From: an uncultured Opitutaceae bacterium
Lineage (GTDB): Bacteria > Verrucomicrobiota > Verrucomicrobiia > Opitutales > Opitutaceae
Direction: 5' to 3'
Assembly (NCBI GenBank): GCA_903929355.1
Contig: CAIYUN010000051.1
Span: forward strand, 1-64,000
DNA: 64,000 nucleotides
Part shown: positions 61,569 to 64,000 of the stretch, piece after piece
How the letters are laid out: the number at the start of each line of letters is the position of its first letter
Position numbering within the stretch: position 1 is the first letter of the stretch
Notes under the pieces: model-generated
Seen by the model: the letters and a program-made list of their open reading frames with translations, nothing else
Told to the model about the DNA's origin: nothing
Database searches by the model: none
Program-made: the position numbers and the translations under genes

Positions 61569-62711
61569 CTACCGGGTCACCGGTTTGTAATCCTGCCACA
61601 CCCACTCCAAGGCCTGGGGATAGGTCTGGGCGATCGCTTTGCCATCCGTGTGGCCCGCGCCTTTGGCATAGACCAACTGGTAGTGATACCCTTTGGCCTG
61701 CAGGACGTCCGCCATGTGTATATTGGCGATGAGCCAGTTGTGAAACCCGGAGGAGGCCGCGGTCGCGCCATTGTCATTCTGGCCCATTTCCAGCCAGACG
61801 CGCAGTGGCTTCGGTTCGCTCTGAGGGATAAGGGTTTCGTGGTAATTCCAAGCACCATGCGGAGCGTCGGGACCGGCCTGTTGGTTCACATAGGTGCCCG
61901 AGTAGGTCATCACGCGGTGATAGAGCTCCGGGTGAAACCACGCCATGGAGAACGCCGCCGAGCCGCCCGAGCTTCCGCCCAACGCCATTCTGCCGTCAGG
62001 ATCCTTGGTCAGGGTCACGCCGTAGTCTTTCTCCACCTTGGGCAGAATTTCCGCCTCAATGAACTCGGCGTTCTTGCCCGCCACGGTGTCGTATTCGAGG
62101 CCGCGCTCGCTGCCCCCGCCGTCACCGCCGCCGTTGGCGATCATCACCGCCAGCATCACCGGCAGGCGTTTGGCCGCGATCATGTTGTCGAGGATGTTGG
62201 GGAGCTGGTTGTTCCGCGCACCATAGGCGTCGGCCGACACGATGAATGGCGCGGGCGTGCCGGTGACATACTGGCTGGGGATATAGACGGTCACCTTGCG
62301 GGTGGGGGTGGCGCCGCGTTTGCCGGTGTCGGGATAGAATTTGCTGTCGGCGGCGTTCAAGGTGAAGCTGACGACTTTGCCCTTCGGCACGCCGTCCTTG
62401 GGCGTCTGTTCCGGGGCCGGGGTGTAGTTTGGCCCGACAAAAAAGCGACCGTCACCCGAGCCGGGGGCCCAGGCGGGGTAATCGGCGAGCTTGGCAATCT
62501 CGGCCTTGTCGGCATCGCTCAGCGGGGCACCGCCGCCGCGGCCCCCGCGTCGGGGTCCGGCGGCCGGAGGCGTGGTGCCATTGGCGGCGGGAGGTTGCGC
62601 GCCCGGGGCGGGCGCGGGGGTCTGGCCAAATAACGGACTGGTGCCGACGAGCAGGCTGAGCAGGGAAGCAACGCGGACGACGTTCAGGGCGGACAATTTC
62701 TTTGCGCTCAT
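61569..62711 (-). CDS. Secreted esterase (alpha/beta hydrolase), paralogue 2 of 3
   Basis: 380 residues from ATG at 62711 (MSAKKLSALNVVRVASLLSL). A signal peptide to about residue 30 is followed by a PAPGAQPP linker and PRRGGRGGG. Esterase core: GKVVSFTLNAADSKFYPDTG, KVTVYIPSQYVTGTPAPFIV, DPDGRMALGGSSGG with Ser248, AWFHPELYHRVMTYSGTYVN, and GAGHTDGKAIAQTYP. It is closer to paralogue 1 in its THTPAP-like entry (PNYTPAPEQTPKDGVPKGK) and closer to paralogue 3 in SERGLEYDTV. Substrate unknown. Confidence 0.88.
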   Translation of the reverse strand: MSAKKLSALNVVRVASLLSLLVGTSPLFGQTPAPAPGAQPPAANGTTPPAAGPRRGGRGGGAPLSDADKAEIAKLADYPAWAPGSGDGRFFVGPNYTPAPEQTPKDGVPKGKVVSFTLNAADSKFYPDTGKRGATPTRKVTVYIPSQYVTGTPAPFIVSADAYGARNNQLPNILDNMIAAKRLPVMLAVMIANGGGDGGGSERGLEYDTVAGKNAEFIEAEILPKVEKDYGVTLTKDPDGRMALGGSSGGSAAFSMAWFHPELYHRVMTYSGTYVNQQAGPDAPHGAWNYHETLIPQSEPKPLRVWLEMGQNDNGATAASSGFHNWLIANIHMADVLQAKGYHYQLVYAKGAGHTDGKAIAQTYPQALEWVWQDYKPVTR

Positions 62712-62797
62712 GGGATAATGGTTTTGCGGGGTTGAACCAATGGGGGTGGGGGGATGGAGACAAAGCAGCGGGCCGGTGTCCAGTTGGATTTTCGGGC

Positions 62798-63961
62798 TTA
62801 CTTCGTCACCGGCTTGTAGCCCTGCCACACCCATTCCAATGCTTGGGGAAGGGTCTGGCTAACAACCCGGCTGTCCACATGTCGACCGCCCAGGGCATAG
62901 ACAAACTGGTAGTGGTAGCCTTTGGCCTTGAGTGCCGCCGCCATGTGCAGGTTCGCCAGAATCCAATTGCCCATGCTGGCTCCGCTCCGGGTGGCCCCGT
63001 TGTCATTCTGGCCGGCCTCAATCCAGATTCGCAGCGGCTTGGCGTCGTTCTGGGGGACGAGGTGCTCGTGAAACTCCCAGGCGCCGTGCGGCAGGGCCGG
63101 GTTGACCGGCGACTGGTTGTTCACATAGGTCCCGGAATAGGTCAGCACCCGGTGGTAAAGCTCCGGATGAAACCAGGCCATCGCCAGGGCCGCCGAGCCG
63201 CCCGAACTGCCACCGATGGTCATGCGCCCGTCGGGATCCTGGGTGAAGGTCACGTTGTAATCCTTGGCGATGCGGGGCAGCACCTCCGCCTCGACAAACT
63301 CGGCATACTTGCCGGACACCGTGTCGTACTCGAGCCCGCGCTCGCTGCCGGGGCCGTCGCCGCCGCCCGACTGGATCATGACGGCGACGAGGGGTGGCAG
63401 CCGGTGCGCGGCGATCAGGTGGTCCAGGATCGGCGGCAGGAGCTTGTTGTAGTTGAGCAGGTAGCCGTCCTGCGCCACGATGCAGGGCGCCGGTGCGCCG
63501 GGGGTGTATCCGGGCGGGACATACACCGCCACCTTGCGGGTCGGGGTGGCCCCGCGCGGGCCGTTGCCCGGGTAGAACTTGCTGTCGGCCGCCACCATTT
63601 CAAATTCGTGGACCGTTCCCTTGGGGCCGTCGGCCAGCGGCTTCAGCGCGGGGTCGTTGGCATACATCGGCCCGACCCGGTAGTCGCCGTCATCGGACCC
63701 GGGCGCCAGTTCCGGGAGATCGGCGAGCTTGGCCACCGCAGCCGTCTCGTCCGCAGTCATCGGCGGGCCGCCGCCACGTCCTCCGCGCCGCGGTCCGGCG
63801 GCGCCCGGGTTGGCCGGCGCCGGGGTGGTGGGGGCGGTCGACGGAGGGTTGTTGCCGGCGGGGGACGGCGGGTTGCCCGTCTGGCCCAGGGCGAGATTGC
63901 CGGCTGTGAGCAGGGCGAGCAAAAGCCCGGTGGAGAGTCGGATGAGGTTGGGAGAACGCAT
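62798..63961 (-). CDS. Secreted esterase (alpha/beta hydrolase), paralogue 3 of 3
   Basis: 387 residues (MRSPNLIRLSTGLLLALLTA start). A signal peptide to about residue 26 is followed by a Pro/Asn/Ala linker and GPRRGGRGGG. Core: AVYVPPGYTPGAPAPCIVAQ, QDPDGRMTIGGSSGG with Ser253, AWFHPELYHRVLTYSGTYVN. The histidine motif reads GRHVDSRVVSQTLPQ instead of GHTDxKAIAQ, and the entry segment lacks PNYTPAPEQTP, so specificity may have shifted. It is the first gene of the minus-strand trio; its promoter should lie at 63962-64000 or beyond. Confidence 0.88.
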   Translation of the reverse strand: MRSPNLIRLSTGLLLALLTAGNLALGQTGNPPSPAGNNPPSTAPTTPAPANPGAAGPRRGGRGGGPPMTADETAAVAKLADLPELAPGSDDGDYRVGPMYANDPALKPLADGPKGTVHEFEMVAADSKFYPGNGPRGATPTRKVAVYVPPGYTPGAPAPCIVAQDGYLLNYNKLLPPILDHLIAAHRLPPLVAVMIQSGGGDGPGSERGLEYDTVSGKYAEFVEAEVLPRIAKDYNVTFTQDPDGRMTIGGSSGGSAALAMAWFHPELYHRVLTYSGTYVNNQSPVNPALPHGAWEFHEHLVPQNDAKPLRIWIEAGQNDNGATRSGASMGNWILANLHMAAALKAKGYHYQFVYALGGRHVDSRVVSQTLPQALEWVWQGYKPVTK

Positions 63962-64000
63962 GGGTCGATGGGAAAAGTGGATTGCGGGGCCGGCGGGTCA

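Overview
The window is high-GC DNA (about 65-70% by eye) from a Gram-negative-type, peptidoglycan-making heterotroph. A complete division and cell-wall (dcw) cluster with a fused MurC-MurB, Tat-exported glycoside-hydrolase-like proteins, serial secreted esterases, a DUF3300/DUF2950 pair and many dispersed non-coding repeats together suggest a Verrucomicrobiota member near Opitutaceae. That placement is an inference from gene content; there is no rRNA or other marker here.

Layout. 1-1.8 kb: the 3' tail of an IS110-type transposase, a zinc alcohol dehydrogenase on the minus strand, and a decayed comM fragment. 1.8-6.1 kb: a four-gene MacA/LolD/FtsX-like ABC export operon on the plus strand. 6.1-7.9 kb: a scrapyard with two more comM fragments, a truncated ECF sigma-factor gene, two copies of a 58-bp repeat and a ParE-type toxin-antitoxin pair.

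8.0-27.5 kb: the dcw cluster, all on the minus strand and tightly packed with overlapping starts and stops. The order is mraZ, a small ORF, rsmH, ftsL-like, ftsI, murE, murF, mraY, murD, a LysM protein, ftsW, murG, murC-murB, ddl, ftsQ, ftsA, ftsZ. The MurE motif DNPR predicts meso-diaminopimelate peptidoglycan. FtsZ and FtsW both depart from canonical sequence at important motifs. Direct G-run boxes lie upstream of mraZ.

28-38 kb: a Tat-exported glycoside-hydrolase-like protein, a second toxin-antitoxin pair, an unknown membrane-anchored protein with a small membrane partner, a 1-kb repeat-rich spacer, DUF3300 and DUF2950 secreted proteins, and a methyltransferase. 37.5-46 kb: two EmrAB-like efflux systems. 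One is divergent from a LysR regulator, with a perfect palindrome between them. The other is a tetR-MFS-HlyD operon whose MFS gene carries an in-frame amber codon. An OsmC protein and a 326-bp MITE-like element lie between them.

46-50.5 kb: a DctA-like symporter, acetolactate synthase large subunit and a YmdB-type phosphodiesterase. 50.5-64 kb: a secreted-hydrolase region with an esterase/beta-propeller fusion, an arabinose-type binding lipoprotein, a PmtA-like methyltransferase, a PD40 beta-propeller protein, a large Tat-exported glycoside-hydrolase-like protein and three paralogous secreted esterases. It looks like a carbohydrate or ester scavenging locus.

Most intergenic spacers from 27.8 to 54.5 kb hold members of several short repeat families. 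No tRNA, rRNA or CRISPR array was seen.
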